In this document: positions 18,799 to 19,951 of the stretch, in pieces
Layout of the letters: every line of letters starts with the position of its first letter
How positions within the stretch are numbered: the first letter of the stretch is position 1
Origin: Frankiales bacterium
Lineage (GTDB): Bacteria; Actinomycetota; Actinomycetes; Mycobacteriales; SCTD01
Length of the DNA: 19,951 nucleotides
Direction: 5' to 3'
NCBI GenBank assembly: GCA_004299215.1
Contig: SCTD01000432.1
Coordinates: forward strand, 1 to 19,951
The notes under the pieces: generated by a model
Seen by the model: only the letters and a program-made list of their open reading frames with translations
Databases searched by the model: none
What the model was told of the DNA's origin: nothing
Translations under genes and position numbers: made by a program

Positions 18799-19951
18799 GT
18801 GCCCAGTGCCCTGCCCGACGGCGACCCCGTCCCCTCGTCCGGGGCGCTGCCGCCGGAGGCGCTGACCGGTCTCGGGGAGCGCCCGTTCGGCCTCTACCTG
18901 CACGTGCCGTTCTGCGCCTCACGCTGCGGCTACTGCGACTTCAACACCTACGTCGGCTCCGAGCTCGGGGGTGGCGGGCTGCAGGAGAGCTACGTCGACA
19001 CGGCGATCGCGGAGCTGCGGCTGGCCCGACGGGTGCTGCCGGAGGCGCCGCCGGTCGAGACCGTCTTCGTCGGTGGCGGCACGCCCACGCTCCTGCCGGC
19101 CGCCGACCTGGTGCGGCTGCTCGCCGCCGCCGACGAGCTCTTCGGCCTGGCACCGGGCGCAGAGGTCACGACCGAGGCGAACCCCGACTCCGTCGACCAG
19201 CGCTACCTGGCCGAGCTGCGCGCCGGGGGCTTCACGCGGGTGTCGTTCGGGATGCAGTCCGCGGTGTCGCGCGTGCTGCAGGTGCTCGACCGCACCCACA
19301 CCCCGGGACGCCCGCAGGAGGCGGCGAAGGAGGCGTTCGCTGCCGGCTTCGAGCAGGTGAGCCTCGACCTGATCTACGGCACCCCCGGTGAGACCGACGA
19401 CGACTGGCGCGCCTCGCTCGAGGCGGCGCTGGCGGCCGCGCCCACGCACGTCTCGGCGTACGCGCTCATCGTCGAGCAGGGGACCCGGCTCGGCGCGCAG
19501 GTCGCTCGCGGACTGCTGCCGGCGCCGGACGACGACGTGCTCGCCGACCGCTACCTCCTTGCGGAGCAGGCTCTTTCAGCTCTGGGCTGGTACGAGGTGA
19601 GCAACTGGGGGACGCCGTGCCGGCACAACCTCGGCTACTGGCGCGGCGGCGACTGGTGGGGGATCGGCCCCGGTGCGCACAGCCATGTCGGCGGGGTGCG
19701 CTGGTGGAACGTCAAGCACCCCAGGGCGTACGCCGAGCGGCTCGGCGCGGGCGCGTCCCCCGGCGCGGGCCGTGAGGTGCTCACCGCCGAGGACCACCGG
19801 GTCGAGCGGGTCCTGCTCGAGCTGCGGCTGCGGGAGGGGCTGCCGCTGTCGGTGCTGCGCCCGGCGGGCCGGGCGGCGGTGGAGCGGCACGTCGCGGACG
19901 GATCCGTCGTACTCGCCGGTGACCGCGCGGTGCTGACCCTGCGCGGCCGGC
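18799..19951 (+). CDS. hemW: HemW, radical SAM heme chaperone-like protein (formerly oxygen-independent coproporphyrinogen oxidase-like), truncated at the window edge
   Basis: 384 codons are visible from GTG 18799, and the family usually has about 375-410 residues, so only the extreme C-terminus is missing. The radical-SAM cluster motif is C39-x3-C43-x2-C46 in HVPFCASRCGYCDF, followed by VFVGGGTPTLL, TTEANPDS, RVSFGMQS, SLDLIYGTPGET and the HemN/HemW signature WWGIGPGAHS. The CxxxCxxC spacing and short N-terminus fit HemW, a heme-binding chaperone, rather than true HemN coproporphyrinogen dehydrogenase, though family members are easily confused. Its usual actinobacterial place is next to lepA; here three genes intervene. 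Divergent from the sugar dehydrogenase gene. Confidence 0.95.
   Translation, partial: MPSALPDGDPVPSSGALPPEALTGLGERPFGLYLHVPFCASRCGYCDFNTYVGSELGGGGLQESYVDTAIAELRLARRVLPEAPPVETVFVGGGTPTLLPAADLVRLLAAADELFGLAPGAEVTTEANPDSVDQRYLAELRAGGFTRVSFGMQSAVSRVLQVLDRTHTPGRPQEAAKEAFAAGFEQVSLDLIYGTPGETDDDWRASLEAALAAAPTHVSAYALIVEQGTRLGAQVARGLLPAPDDDVLADRYLLAEQALSALGWYEVSNWGTPCRHNLGYWRGGDWWGIGPGAHSHVGGVRWWNVKHPRAYAERLGAGASPGAGREVLTAEDHRVERVLLELRLREGLPLSVLRPAGRAAVERHVADGSVVLAGDRAVLTLRGR

Noticed and set aside
1..19951. tRNA, rRNA, CRISPR, transposase or phage genes
   Set aside because: I looked for their characteristic sequences on both strands and saw none; nearly all DNA is accounted for by the listed genes.

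Overview
This is a very GC-rich window with dense genes, many GTG starts (11 of the 17 genes) and almost no A/T in third codon positions. Together with gene content (rpsT, lepA, hemW, holA and comEA/comEC near one another, and an ATP-grasp/alpha-E/transglutaminase trio) this points to an actinomycete (Actinomycetota), possibly a Nocardioidaceae-like lineage. The family-level guess is weak. I see no rRNA, tRNA, CRISPR array, IS element or phage gene; this is chromosomal core and near-core DNA.

Layout. 1-3226 (minus): a secreted, LPxTG-anchored M14 zinc carboxypeptidase followed by a thioredoxin-like protein that runs off the left edge. 3291-4693 (plus): a DegV fatty-acid-binding protein overlapping plsY, both tied to acyl-chain and phospholipid synthesis. 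4773-9163 (plus): comEA, comEC (DNA uptake), holA (DNA polymerase III delta) and a 96-residue membrane protein of unknown function. 9457-9732 (minus): rpsT with its own terminator and promoter. 9906-13242 (plus): three overlapping genes for a circularly permuted ATP-grasp enzyme, an alpha-E protein and a transglutaminase-fold protein; their joint biochemical role is still largely predicted. 13256-17119 (plus): lepA and an S9 prolyl-oligopeptidase-family peptidase. 17121-18745 (minus): a secreted PQQ-type sugar dehydrogenase-like protein and a histidine phosphatase. 18799 to the right edge (plus): hemW.

The comEA-comEC-holA / rpsT / lepA / hemW order is a familiar actinobacterial backbone. Here it is interrupted twice: by the ATP-grasp trio between rpsT and lepA, and by the S9 peptidase plus the dehydrogenase/phosphatase pair between lepA and hemW.

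The most striking non-coding signal is at gene starts. Ten genes not coupled to an upstream gene have a -10-like hexamer (TAnnnT or a near variant) only 5-8 bases before the start codon and no convincing Shine-Dalgarno, which predicts leaderless mRNAs. Genes inside operons instead use 4-8 base overlaps or abutting stop/start codons. rpsT, and less certainly the ATP-grasp gene, look leadered.
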